Shown here in pieces: positions 35,190-43,696 of a stretch of DNA of 64,000 nucleotides. This stretch comes from Collimonas sp. PA-H2 (lineage in GTDB: Bacteria > Pseudomonadota > Gammaproteobacteria > Burkholderiales > Burkholderiaceae_D), in assembly GCF_002564105.1 (NCBI RefSeq), contig NZ_PDBX01000001.1, positions 186,001-250,000 on the forward strand, given 5' to 3'. A program made the translations under genes and the position numbers. The notes under the pieces are model-generated. The model had not been told where the DNA came from. It searched no databases and worked only from the letters and a program-made list of their open reading frames with translations. Each line of letters starts with the position of its first letter. Within the stretch, counting starts at the first letter, position 1.

Positions 35190-37553
35190 CTAGATTCCTG
35201 CAGACATTCCTCCAGTCACCACATGAGCAATCTTCCGATCACGTAAGTCTTGACCAACATCAAACTTCGACGCCACGACCGTCACCGACGTACTCGACGG
35301 CCTGGCATTGAGTTGCGTCGCCGGCGCGATTGACGCGATCTCAGGAATATCCGGCATCTTCGCAACAATAGACGCGGTCGGTATATTCGGGACAGCTGTG
35401 ATATTCGGTACCGCTGCTGCTTGCGACGTCCCGGCTAGCGATGGAATGGCACTCTTCGCCTGCATCGCTCTCGCATCCTGCGCAAAGAACTCGCCCATGC
35501 GCATCTTGTTGCCCATATTTTTATAAGCGGCACCAGCAGAGATCGTCCCGTCACCATACAGGCTTTTATTGTTTTTGATTACGGCCTCAATCCGCAAGCG
35601 CTCGCCATCACTGACCTCACGACCACCCACCAGCGCATCCCGCACAGAGGTTTCTGGATTATTTTTCACCGCTTTCAGGATGCGGCCGGCGTCACCATCG
35701 CCGAGATTGTGATACGCGTACACGTTCGCCGCGTCGTCCGTACCGCCGAGCTTCCTCCCCTTTTCAATATTCTCTCGGGTGAACTCAGCCAGCATGCCGG
35801 CCTGAATTTTAGGATCCCTTCGATATTTCTCCGCATCTTGCGTCGACAATTTCCCGGCGCCATCAACCCCATACTTGCCACCATATTTATTGATCTTGTC
35901 GGTCCAAGTCCCATCCAGAAACTGGCCGTAGCCATAGGCACTCGACAGTTTCTTGCCGTTTTTCTGGATCGGCGCGGCATCCTTATTGAAACCGCTCTCG
36001 AAGTGCGCAATCTGCGCCACTACGCCAGGATCGACGCCGGCAGAACTCGCTCCGTCGACCAGATAGCCCTTTGCCGCCTGCCAGCGCCCATTGACCACGC
36101 GGCCAATCGGTGCCGCCATCTTGGCAACACGTTCCTGCCCATAATTGGCAGCAGCGCCAGCGGCGGCCGTCACTGGCTTGACCACATGCTGATCGACAGC
36201 CTCTACAGCAGTGATAGCCGTATTCTTGACTGTCGCAGCGGCATTGGTCACGTTCGCTTTGACATCAACACCAGTTTTTTCTTTGACGACATCGTTAGCT
36301 GCGTTTCCCGCCTGAACGGCGAGATCCTTCACCACATTGGCGGCATTCCTGGCAATCTCAAATTTATCTCTAAAAAAACCCGTAATCGCATCCCACCCGT
36401 CACTGAATTTCTGAACGCCAGCGTCCCAGGTTGCCGTGATCTTGTCGCCAATCTCTTTCCAGTCAAAGGTGGATAGCCATTCGCCGGTGACTTCACCTAG
36501 CTTGTCGCCGATAAAACCGCCGATCATCGCGCCAATCGGACCGCCAAAAACCAGCCCAATGCCGCCGCCAATCAACGCACCGATGCCACTGCCGCCCCCT
36601 GCAAAGCGGTCTTTCCGATTTTCTGCCGGCGTTTTGTCAGGATCATCGCTACCGAACATACTGGCCAGCGCAGAACCGCCCGCCAGCATTGCGCCCAGCA
36701 ATGGTAGGCGCTGGAACAAGCCCTTGCCGAGCCCGAACAACCCCTTACCACCCTTTCCAAGCAAATTTCCCAGCATCCCGAGTCCCGGAATTTTTGGCGC
36801 CAAACGGCTCAGCAATCCCCCGGAGCTGCTGCCGGCGGCGGGCTTCTTCTCAATCGCGGCCAGCTTGCGCAGTTGCGCCTTGCTGAATTCCGTCTCATCC
36901 CGGCGTAATCCCCGTAACTCGGTCCAGAGTCGCTTGAACCAAATAACCTTCTTCTTTTCTTCCCCGTCACGGCCAAGCATCTTGCCGAAACCACGTCCGA
37001 TCGGCGTCACAATCGCACTGAGTTCCTTGGCGGCGGCGATGGCAGGATCCACATCCGGCGCGCGGTCGATCGCATTCGATGCCATGGCTCCCACCGCGCC
37101 GATTCTTCCCGAAACAGCCGAGCGGCCATCGGTGCTTTCGCCCTTTCCATTGCGTTCACTCGGCTGATCTTGCCCGGCGCGCGGCGCATTTGGCGTAATC
37201 GCCCTATCTGTCCGCACGAACCTGCCATTGGCATCGCGGCGCACAGTTGTAGGAAAGGCCGCCCGCAGCACATCCTTGCTGACAACAGCCGTCTTCAGCA
37301 ACGACGTAGGCTGCACAACCGTCCTGGAGGTGATCTGTACCACCTTCGCAGCCGCGGCGCTTTGACGGCGTGGTAATGCAAGAACTGGGGCCGTACTGCT
37401 CTGAGTGGCCCGTTTAGCGGCAGCAACGCTTGAGGTGAGCGCCTGGCGGATGCCACGCACGTCATCCTGAATAGCCGCCCATAATTTCAGCGCTTCGCCC
37501 CAATCAGCAGGATCACCTACCAGGAAGCCAAAGCTATCGGATTGAATGGTCAT
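35190..37553 (-). CDS. Tape-measure protein with lytic transglycosylase domain
   Basis: A 787-residue tail protein. The N-terminal half is Ala/Lys/Pro-rich with hydrophobic Gly-rich segments at about 290-370 (GIGALIGGGIGLVFGGPIGA), typical of tape measures that set tail length and cross membranes. A soluble-lytic-transglycosylase-like domain lies at about 475-640: VAQIAHFESGFNKDAAP with the probable catalytic Glu, SSAYGYGQFLDGTWTDKINK and YAYHNLGDGDAG. It likely cuts peptidoglycan during DNA injection. The ATG follows the upstream stop by 1 base. Confidence 0.78.
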   Translation of the reverse strand: MTIQSDSFGFLVGDPADWGEALKLWAAIQDDVRGIRQALTSSVAAAKRATQSSTAPVLALPRRQSAAAAKVVQITSRTVVQPTSLLKTAVVSKDVLRAAFPTTVRRDANGRFVRTDRAITPNAPRAGQDQPSERNGKGESTDGRSAVSGRIGAVGAMASNAIDRAPDVDPAIAAAKELSAIVTPIGRGFGKMLGRDGEEKKKVIWFKRLWTELRGLRRDETEFSKAQLRKLAAIEKKPAAGSSSGGLLSRLAPKIPGLGMLGNLLGKGGKGLFGLGKGLFQRLPLLGAMLAGGSALASMFGSDDPDKTPAENRKDRFAGGGSGIGALIGGGIGLVFGGPIGAMIGGFIGDKLGEVTGEWLSTFDWKEIGDKITATWDAGVQKFSDGWDAITGFFRDKFEIARNAANVVKDLAVQAGNAANDVVKEKTGVDVKANVTNAAATVKNTAITAVEAVDQHVVKPVTAAAGAAANYGQERVAKMAAPIGRVVNGRWQAAKGYLVDGASSAGVDPGVVAQIAHFESGFNKDAAPIQKNGKKLSSAYGYGQFLDGTWTDKINKYGGKYGVDGAGKLSTQDAEKYRRDPKIQAGMLAEFTRENIEKGRKLGGTDDAANVYAYHNLGDGDAGRILKAVKNNPETSVRDALVGGREVSDGERLRIEAVIKNNKSLYGDGTISAGAAYKNMGNKMRMGEFFAQDARAMQAKSAIPSLAGTSQAAAVPNITAVPNIPTASIVAKMPDIPEIASIAPATQLNARPSSTSVTVVASKFDVGQDLRDRKIAHVVTGGMSAGI

Positions 37554-37554
37554 G

Positions 37555-38385
37555 TCAGGCTACCGGAAAGAAGGAATCGAACTGCGAGAACGTCATTTGA
37601 ATTTCCTGCACCGTGTCGTCTCGCCGCGACAGGTCAAATTCAATGCTGGCCGGGCGCATATATAGAACGCTCTCGTAGCCACCGCGATTGCTCGCATCGG
37701 TAATAAAGGAATGCAAGATACGGATCTTGACCAGGTATTCGATGGGTACGCCGACGCAGCCGTCCCGCTTGGTCGCCGCTGCCGCTTTCGATTCAAACCA
37801 TTTTTTGAGCGTACCCACCGAATCGTCCATAGTCGTGAGTCGCAGGTCGACAGATTCCAAACTATGCACCGAATCTATCGACGCTGACCCGACCCGCATC
37901 TTGTCCCCTGTAATCGTCCAGGGCGAATAATTTACTTCAGTTGCAAACAGGTTGAACATGCTGGCGCCGTCGCCGGCCATCAGCTTCGACACCAACGAAT
38001 CCATACTGGACGGCATGAGATCGGTGACTTCAATCAGAAACAGGTTTTTCTTGGCATACCGGGTTGCGGAACATTCGTCAAAAATCGCCTTGGCTTCTGC
38101 CGGAGTAATGCCGCCCAATAGCGGTGTCGGCGTGGCCCAATAGGCTGCCAATGCGGCCAGGCCATCCACGCGCGGGAAATAATTCGCGAGTAGCCCCGAA
38201 TCCAGTACAGAGAGCGCAGCACCTCCCAGATCGCCGCTCAGCAGCTTATTGCCGACACCTAGGCCGGTATTGACCAGCGCCCCTAAGCGTGGTGGCAGAT
38301 ATTTCTTGGCTTGACCAATGGCCGCAATGGCGCCCGCGCTCTTCGGCAAGGCAATGCTGCTGGCAACGTTATCAAACAGCCCCAA
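37555..38385 (-). CDS. Phage tail protein with TTG start, overlapping portal gene
   Basis: A 276-residue structural protein (GLFDNVASSIALPKSAGAIA) with a C-terminal beta-rich tube-like domain (YLVKIRILHSFITDASNRGG). The best start is TTG at 38385, 7 bases after GAGGAG, giving a 14-base overlap with the portal gene; no ATG with a site exists. It lies between portal and tape measure, so it is probably a tube-initiator, baseplate or tail-completion component. Confidence 0.6.
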   Translation of the reverse strand: MGLFDNVASSIALPKSAGAIAAIGQAKKYLPPRLGALVNTGLGVGNKLLSGDLGGAALSVLDSGLLANYFPRVDGLAALAAYWATPTPLLGGITPAEAKAIFDECSATRYAKKNLFLIEVTDLMPSSMDSLVSKLMAGDGASMFNLFATEVNYSPWTITGDKMRVGSASIDSVHSLESVDLRLTTMDDSVGTLKKWFESKAAAATKRDGCVGVPIEYLVKIRILHSFITDASNRGGYESVLYMRPASIEFDLSRRDDTVQEIQMTFSQFDSFFPVA

Positions 38386-39910
38386 TATCGCTCTCCTCGG
38401 CAGCTTTGGCGACCATGGCCTTGGCATAGGCGGCCGCCTCATCTTCGTCTAGCAGCATCTGCTTCGCCAGGAACATGGCGGTCGTCTTTTCATCCAGACC
38501 CATCTCTTTGATTTGAGACATGACCTGCGCCAGCATAGCGGCGGAGTTTGCCGACTCCAGACGTGTTCTCTGCTTCTCGGCTTCCATGGCCGAAATCGAA
38601 CCGTAGAAATTAATGTTCCAGGGACGCTCTTCTTCCGAAAACACGATGCCGTAGCGATGCATCGTGTGCAGATCAATGACGGAATTGAAGAAGTCGGACA
38701 GTGCGCCACGGATGATCCGTGACTTTTCCGCCACCTGGGCGCTGACGCGGAAGAAGCCGCCATCGCCCAGGCCGCCAGACAATTGATCAGCGAAGCCCAG
38801 CATCGACAGATCCACCCCCAGCGCACCGCCCAGCAAGCGCGCGTGCATCATCACATCCTCGATCGACAGCTCGCCATTGCGACCCGAGTCGCCGACCAGC
38901 TGGGATAAATTCGTGAGCTGTTTGTCACCGTGGTACGGCAGCACGGTGGTGAATTTCTCCAGTATCGGCTGTCCATGCTCAATCGCCCACTGCGCGCGCT
39001 GCTTGGCCTGCTTCAGCATGGTCATGACGCCCTCGCCGAATTTCTTCTTCTGGTCCGCCGTCATGCCATCGCCATTGAACCCCAGCACGCGCTCATCAAT
39101 CGAATCGGCGAAGCGCTGGCCAATCAGGCCAAGCAGTGACGCATACAGGTGGTCGTAAGCCTCTTCCGCCTGGTGCAAGAAGGAGCCGCCCACCATCGAC
39201 GGCAATATCGGCAGTTCATCCAGGTCATTCTCCGACAAGGCCATTTTGATGACCTTGTCCTGCACCGCAAACTGCGGCACCCAGATCTGCCGCGGCATTT
39301 TGAGGCGCAGCAGTTGCGTTGTATCCAGTCGCTCGATCGCCTTGGCGCCGGAATACACCATATATCCCACGGTGCGATTGCCTTTCTCGTAGGCTTGCAC
39401 CATAGGCGGCCGGACAATCTCCCCGAAATATAATTCACGGATGCCGCTGCTATCGACGTAGGGGCGCGCGTAACTATCGCCAAAGGTCGCCCCGTTATAG
39501 GCCATGCAATGCGCCATTTGGTTGAGTTTCGGCGTCAGGGCGGCGTCGATCTCATCGACCATCTTGGCGAGTTTGATATTTTTGATGGTCTCGGCTTTTT
39601 TCTCGATGAACACCGTATTGCCCGTTGTCTCATGACCGCCGAGCGCGGACGTGACAATCAGCGACAGCGCGCCGGACACAATCGGGTCGCCTTCCATGAA
39701 CGACCATTTTTGATAGATCTGTGCGCGCATGCGGGCGGCGCGACGACCGGTTCCCAGGAGAGACTGCGATGCGGCCCCGAAGTCAAACGCATAGGGATCG
39801 TCCTTACCCAAGTCGTCCACCTTCTCGACGTTCCCAGAAAACCATTTCTTTGCCGACGTGCCCATTTTGCCGAAGAGGCCGGGCGCATTCTTCTCAGTGT
39901 CTTTTGCCAT
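38372..39910 (-). CDS. Phage portal protein
   Basis: A 512-residue protein with portal features: DPIVSGALSLIVTSALGG, then MAHCMAYNGATFGDSYARPY, FGEIVRPPMVQAYEKGNRTV, LRLKMPRQIWVPQFAVQDKV, and a helical crown region near the C-terminus with an acidic tail (EDEAAAYAKAMVAKAAEESD). Portals form the dodecameric DNA gate of the capsid. The ATG at 39910 gives MAKDTEKNAPGLF; the 5' part and the leader before it recur as a decayed copy at 48460-48660. No terminase gene is upstream, which is where it is usually found. Confidence 0.82.
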   Translation of the reverse strand: MAKDTEKNAPGLFGKMGTSAKKWFSGNVEKVDDLGKDDPYAFDFGAASQSLLGTGRRAARMRAQIYQKWSFMEGDPIVSGALSLIVTSALGGHETTGNTVFIEKKAETIKNIKLAKMVDEIDAALTPKLNQMAHCMAYNGATFGDSYARPYVDSSGIRELYFGEIVRPPMVQAYEKGNRTVGYMVYSGAKAIERLDTTQLLRLKMPRQIWVPQFAVQDKVIKMALSENDLDELPILPSMVGGSFLHQAEEAYDHLYASLLGLIGQRFADSIDERVLGFNGDGMTADQKKKFGEGVMTMLKQAKQRAQWAIEHGQPILEKFTTVLPYHGDKQLTNLSQLVGDSGRNGELSIEDVMMHARLLGGALGVDLSMLGFADQLSGGLGDGGFFRVSAQVAEKSRIIRGALSDFFNSVIDLHTMHRYGIVFSEEERPWNINFYGSISAMEAEKQRTRLESANSAAMLAQVMSQIKEMGLDEKTTAMFLAKQMLLDEDEAAAYAKAMVAKAAEESDIGAV

Positions 39911-40035
39911 GTGCCGCTCTGAATAGTCTGTATTCAGTATTGTCGGACACAAACTCAGGGCAAATTTTTCGTGATTTCCATCTGCGGTGGGAACAAAGGC
40001 AGATCAGAATACCCGCGGGATATTCAGTCCACGAC

Positions 40036-41034
40036 TTAAAGAACTTTTGGCATTGAGAATCGTTTTATCTTCTTACTATTGTTCAGCTTCTTTTGCTGAT
40101 CTTGCGCAATACGACGACATTCACGGCACCAGGTACCTACCTTAATTGCCGCTGGCTTAGCCTCCCAGCGATGCCCCTCAATACACTGCCATGTCAACGG
40201 CGTTTCAAGGTCTTTATACACCTCTGACAAGCAACTCCCACCATGCTGTGCAGCCAATTTCTGCATCGTTTCTATACCCAACCGCCGGCTTACAAGCGCG
40301 CATTCTCGGCACCAATGCTGTTTGATCCGCCTGGGAGTACTGAGCCAGGTATGGCCTCCCGCACATTGCCATTCCAAATTAGTTGAGGAATCGACATAAG
40401 TGCTGGATACACAGCGCCCCTTCCTGGAAACCGCAATCGCTTGCATTTCCTCAATAGTGCCGCGTCGTCCTTGGTGAACGCATTTCATGCACCAGCTACC
40501 GGAAATGACGCTGTGACCTGTCGCCTTCCATACATGACCTTTAGCGCAGCGCCAACTCACCGGTACTTTGCCGTTGCGATAGGTTTTTGGCAAAAACTCG
40601 CCGCCGCGCTCTTTCGCTATTCGCTGCACATCCTCCAAGCTCGAACGTATGTGGGAATATGCGCAAATTGGACACCAACTACCACTTTTTACGCTAGAGG
40701 GGGTACTGAACCACTTATGCTTCTTGGCGCATTGCCAGCGCAACTGGGTCTCAAGATTAACGTAGGTTTTTGACAGACATTGGCCATCATGACTGAGCGC
40801 AATCCGCTGCATTTCATCTAGGGTAAGGCGTCTGCCGTTCAGCCAGCATTGCCGGCACCAACTCCCTCTTCGAACAGTTGCCGGAGTCGCATTCCATTGA
40901 TGCTCTTTAGCGCATTGCCACAGCAAATTGGTCGTGGAATTAATGTAGTTTTTAGACAAACACAATCCACCTCGCTCGCTGGCGAGGCGCTGCATCTCTT
41001 CAATTGTGAGGCGTCTGTAGTTACCCTTAACCAT
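40036..41034 (-). CDS. Five-repeat zinc-ribbon/treble-clef protein
   Basis: A 332-residue protein built from five tandem copies of a unit of about 58 residues. Each copy has an MQ.IA....G..CLS..Y helix-strand half, then W.CA.GH.W...P..V..GSWC..C, a treble-clef-like zinc site with Cys, Cys-His and Cys-x-x-Cys. All five have the Cys pair at the end; the fourth has a shortened linker. A short basic tail follows. Such fingers can bind DNA, and the tandem array suggests modular recognition. The start at 41034 (MVKGNYRRLTIEEM) is preferred; 41109 is possible. It lies between the prophage portal gene and the T6SS island, and its role is unknown. Confidence 0.65.
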   Translation of the reverse strand: MVKGNYRRLTIEEMQRLASERGGLCLSKNYINSTTNLLWQCAKEHQWNATPATVRRGSWCRQCWLNGRRLTLDEMQRIALSHDGQCLSKTYVNLETQLRWQCAKKHKWFSTPSSVKSGSWCPICAYSHIRSSLEDVQRIAKERGGEFLPKTYRNGKVPVSWRCAKGHVWKATGHSVISGSWCMKCVHQGRRGTIEEMQAIAVSRKGRCVSSTYVDSSTNLEWQCAGGHTWLSTPRRIKQHWCRECALVSRRLGIETMQKLAAQHGGSCLSEVYKDLETPLTWQCIEGHRWEAKPAAIKVGTWCRECRRIAQDQQKKLNNSKKIKRFSMPKVL

Positions 41035-41178
41035 CAATCGCAAATTCCCGAAATCTGCCCGTCGTCGCATACAAACATTCGCTGCGCATGGACACTCACC
41101 AACAAACATTGCACAAAATACAACTATAAAATGACAAGTATATAACCGAACTCAAGCGTGCAACGTTGATTTTCACAA

Positions 41179-41448
41179 CTAGGAATATTTGACCCAGACC
41201 AATGCGGCGGCGGCGAGCGCAATTAATGCATAAATCGAAATCGCCAGCACAGAGCGCCCCTTAGGAACCGGATCTTCTACAGATGGACCGCCAGGTGCCG
41301 CTTCATTAATTTTGGAGTTCTGCGGGAAAATTGAGGGAGCACTACTTACGGCCAGAACTGGCGCAATGTTCTCCCTGCCAAGTGGCACGTTCAATATGCC
41401 GTCAACACCATCTTGCGCATGAATATTTATATTTGAAGTCAATGGCAT
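41179..41448 (-). CDS. Small tail-anchored protein after the PAAR gene
   Basis: An 89-residue protein with a C-terminal membrane segment (VLAISIYALIALAAAALVWV) and a flexible N-terminal part. It follows the PAAR gene by 20 bases on the same strand and ends the T6SS effector operon. A role in immunity or adaptor function is possible but unsupported. Confidence 0.5.
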   Translation of the reverse strand: MPLTSNINIHAQDGVDGILNVPLGRENIAPVLAVSSAPSIFPQNSKINEAAPGGPSVEDPVPKGRSVLAISIYALIALAAAALVWVKYS

Positions 41449-41468
41449 GAGAAATATATAAAAAAGAA

Positions 41469-41735
41469 TTACGCTGCAACCGTCGCATTTGCAGTACAGA
41501 TCACCGCGCAACCACATGCGCTGCGATGCCCATGCAGCACGACCGGAATACCTTCATCCAGCATAGTGCCGTCACCCTCAATTATCGGATTAATCGCGTG
41601 CCCTGGAATTGGACAAGTCACCAAATCGCCTACGCGGACGACGCGGCGATCATCGATTGTAAAACTGCCACTTGCCTTGATCACCTTACCGCCGTGGGTC
41701 GTGGCATCACCTTCACAACAAATCGGACGGCTCAT
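41469..41735 (-). CDS. PAAR-domain T6SS spike-tip protein
   Basis: An 88-residue PAAR protein: CCEGDATTHGGKVIKASGSF at the start, VVRVGDLVTCPIPGH in the middle, and a His/Cys metal site near the end (VVLHGHRSACGC). PAAR proteins sharpen the VgrG spike and can carry effectors. AAGGAATGTTCTG precedes the ATG. It belongs to the VgrG-Tle3-Tla3 operon and has no extension, so the lipase is loaded separately. Confidence 0.9.
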   Translation of the reverse strand: MSRPICCEGDATTHGGKVIKASGSFTIDDRRVVRVGDLVTCPIPGHAINPIIEGDGTMLDEGIPVVLHGHRSACGCAVICTANATVAA

Positions 41736-41772
41736 CAGAACATTCCTTAAAATGGGTTATCAATCGTGAGGT

Positions 41773-42015
41773 TCAATTTTTAAGTTTCGTTCTTTCTTGC
41801 CAGCTATTAATACCTTGTAATTCATCTTGGGTACAAGCGCGGAGCCCTTGATTGTTTTGTGGATCAAGTGTGCATGGATCCGTAGCTGGTGCAAAGGCTG
41901 TAACGCAACCGGAAAGCATGAACGAGAGTGAGCCTATTACCATGGCACTGCGGGTCAGCGGTTGAAAGCAATAAGCGGACGGCTCACTTCGATGTTCCTT
42001 GCAATGGTTTATCAT
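41773..42015 (-). CDS. Small lipoprotein, paralogue of 43481-43696
   Basis: An 80-residue predicted lipoprotein. The lipobox is SFMLSGC, followed by VTAFAPATDPCTLDP, nearly the same as the mature start of the lipoprotein beside Tle3. The segment before the lipobox (FQPLTRSAMVIG) resembles the Tla3 signal peptide (FQPLARCAMVIG), which points to local duplication. The start overlaps the Tla3 stop as ATGA. It may be a periplasmic immunity protein or a partial copy of one. Confidence 0.6.
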   Translation of the reverse strand: MINHCKEHRSEPSAYCFQPLTRSAMVIGSLSFMLSGCVTAFAPATDPCTLDPQNNQGLRACTQDELQGINSWQERTKLKN

Positions 42016-43481
42016 TTGTGGGGAAAGTATGGGCGCTTGATGGCGGCGTCCTTTTTGATCTGTTCCGCACTAGGAGGAGTTACCAGCAAAAGCGTAGCCC
42101 CATCATTTCGGCGCAAATTCGCAACCAGTGTCGCGCCACCCGATTGCCTGCCTGCCATCGACGCCAATGCAACAGCTACGAAGGGGCTACCCGCGCCAGT
42201 GTCACCCAATATTCGCGCTAGATCATATCCATATTTGGGATCAAGCAAATCGAATTCAGGGTCGATAGCGTGAAAGCTTTGTACCAGCGGCAAAAAACGC
42301 GTCGAACTTGTACGATCATCCCAGACACTGCCGTAGTCGTAGAAGATACGAGCAGGCAGAGCTCCCTTCAACGGCGCCAACGCCAGACGCAAAGCAGTTT
42401 CCATGCGCACCTGGCGCTCTGCTGCTTTGAGCGGCTTTCCTTGCTCGTCAAGATACGACACCACTTGCGGACGATGCAGAGTACCGAGGTTCTCCAGATG
42501 ATCGTATTGCTCAATTTGGAACGGGGTCCATGGTTCGGCGATAAAGGGGGTCGAAACAAATGCTTGCGGAGGATTTTTCTTCCAGCCGTCAAACTCGGAC
42601 CAGTTACGAGCGGGACCTTCGCCGTCGAAACTCTCAACCTTCATCGTATCTTTTACCAACGGAGCGAAAGGACGCAGCCAGTCAATGCGGCCGCGACGGA
42701 CAAGGGTCAAAAACGTCCAACTATCGCTGATCGTACGGGCCTGCTTAGGACGATAAGCTTGCTCTGCCATCTTGTTAAAATGCGGACGGTCACTAACATA
42801 TGTTCCAGCTGCTCGCTGAATGACCCCATCTTTTGCCGCTACACCGACAGCCGGAAGATCAGTATGCTGGTCGAACGTGCTGAAGATAGTCTGCCAAAGC
42901 TTATCGGGCTCATCGTTCAAGTAAGAGTTCATTACTTGTCCGCTTTGAGTCAGCAATCCAGAAAACTCCCCCCTGGATGTATATGGAGTGTCGTCTTTGG
43001 TTATTACAAAACTATCTGCATTTGCATAACGTTGCTTTTCCCTTGCAGCCTCTTCATCTGGTCCATGCCAGGCTGGTCCTACTACCGCTATTGGTAGCGG
43101 GTAGCGATCCATGAAATCACGCATCGCGACATCTACCGCATCCTCTTTGCGCTTAGCGCTCATCATTTGCGATTCGTCGAGATTCTTTGGGTATTGTTTG
43201 GGGTCTTGCGATACGAGATAGCTGCCGTTGCTTTCTACAACCGCGTTCCACAAATTAAATTTAGGAAAGCTCGGATGATTGCGCCAGGTTTCTACGCTGA
43301 CGCCGACGCCGACCAATTCGAGCGAATCAACAGCAGGAAAATTGGTGGCAGGTACTTGTGTCTGTGGCATAGAGGAATCCATCTTGTTAACTATCGGAGT
43401 GGCCAGAACATGCGCACTTAAAAGTGCACCTATTACCATGGCACAACGGGCCAGCGGTTGAAAGATTGTCATTCGCCGCAT
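42012..43481 (-). CDS. tla3: T6SS lipase adaptor Tla3 (DUF2875)
   Basis: A 489-residue exported protein with signal peptide (MVIGALLSAHVLA). It has the DUF2875/Tla3 texture: LELVGVGVSVETWRNHPSFP, then PLPIAVVGPAWHGPDEEAAR, ARTISDSWTFLTLVRRGRID and ILGDTGAGSPFVAVALASMA. In Pseudomonas aeruginosa, Tla3 receives the lipase Tle3 in the periplasm and loads it on VgrG2b. Here it sits two genes after the Tle3-like gene, with TGATG and ATGA overlaps to the small lipoproteins on either side. Confidence 0.8.
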   Translation of the reverse strand: MRRMTIFQPLARCAMVIGALLSAHVLATPIVNKMDSSMPQTQVPATNFPAVDSLELVGVGVSVETWRNHPSFPKFNLWNAVVESNGSYLVSQDPKQYPKNLDESQMMSAKRKEDAVDVAMRDFMDRYPLPIAVVGPAWHGPDEEAAREKQRYANADSFVITKDDTPYTSRGEFSGLLTQSGQVMNSYLNDEPDKLWQTIFSTFDQHTDLPAVGVAAKDGVIQRAAGTYVSDRPHFNKMAEQAYRPKQARTISDSWTFLTLVRRGRIDWLRPFAPLVKDTMKVESFDGEGPARNWSEFDGWKKNPPQAFVSTPFIAEPWTPFQIEQYDHLENLGTLHRPQVVSYLDEQGKPLKAAERQVRMETALRLALAPLKGALPARIFYDYGSVWDDRTSSTRFLPLVQSFHAIDPEFDLLDPKYGYDLARILGDTGAGSPFVAVALASMAGRQSGGATLVANLRRNDGATLLLVTPPSAEQIKKDAAIKRPYFPHK

Positions 43482-43696
43482 CAGTTGCTACTTTGTCGCC
43501 TCATTGCATCTTGCGTCGCTTGAGACTGACGTAATTCTTCGGGAGTACAGAGTCGAACGGATGTGTCCTTTGGATCACGGGTACACGGATCACTTGCTGG
43601 AGCAAACGCAGTGATACAACCAGACAGCGCGAGAACACTTGTTAAGGACACGGCCAGCAAGGCGCTACTAGTGACGACTTTGAGTACGATATTCAT
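43481..43696 (-). CDS. Small lipoprotein beside Tle3, candidate immunity
   Basis: A 71-residue predicted lipoprotein with a clear lipobox (LTSVLALSGC) and mature start ITAFAPASDPCTRDP. It begins inside the last 29 bases of the tle3 gene, behind GAGGAG, so the two are translationally linked. Tle lipases act in the periplasm and are neutralised by periplasmic, often lipid-anchored, immunity proteins, so this is the natural candidate. It is smaller than described Tli3 proteins. A paralogue lies at 41773-42015. Confidence 0.6.
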   Translation of the reverse strand: MNIVLKVVTSSALLAVSLTSVLALSGCITAFAPASDPCTRDPKDTSVRLCTPEELRQSQATQDAMRRQSSN

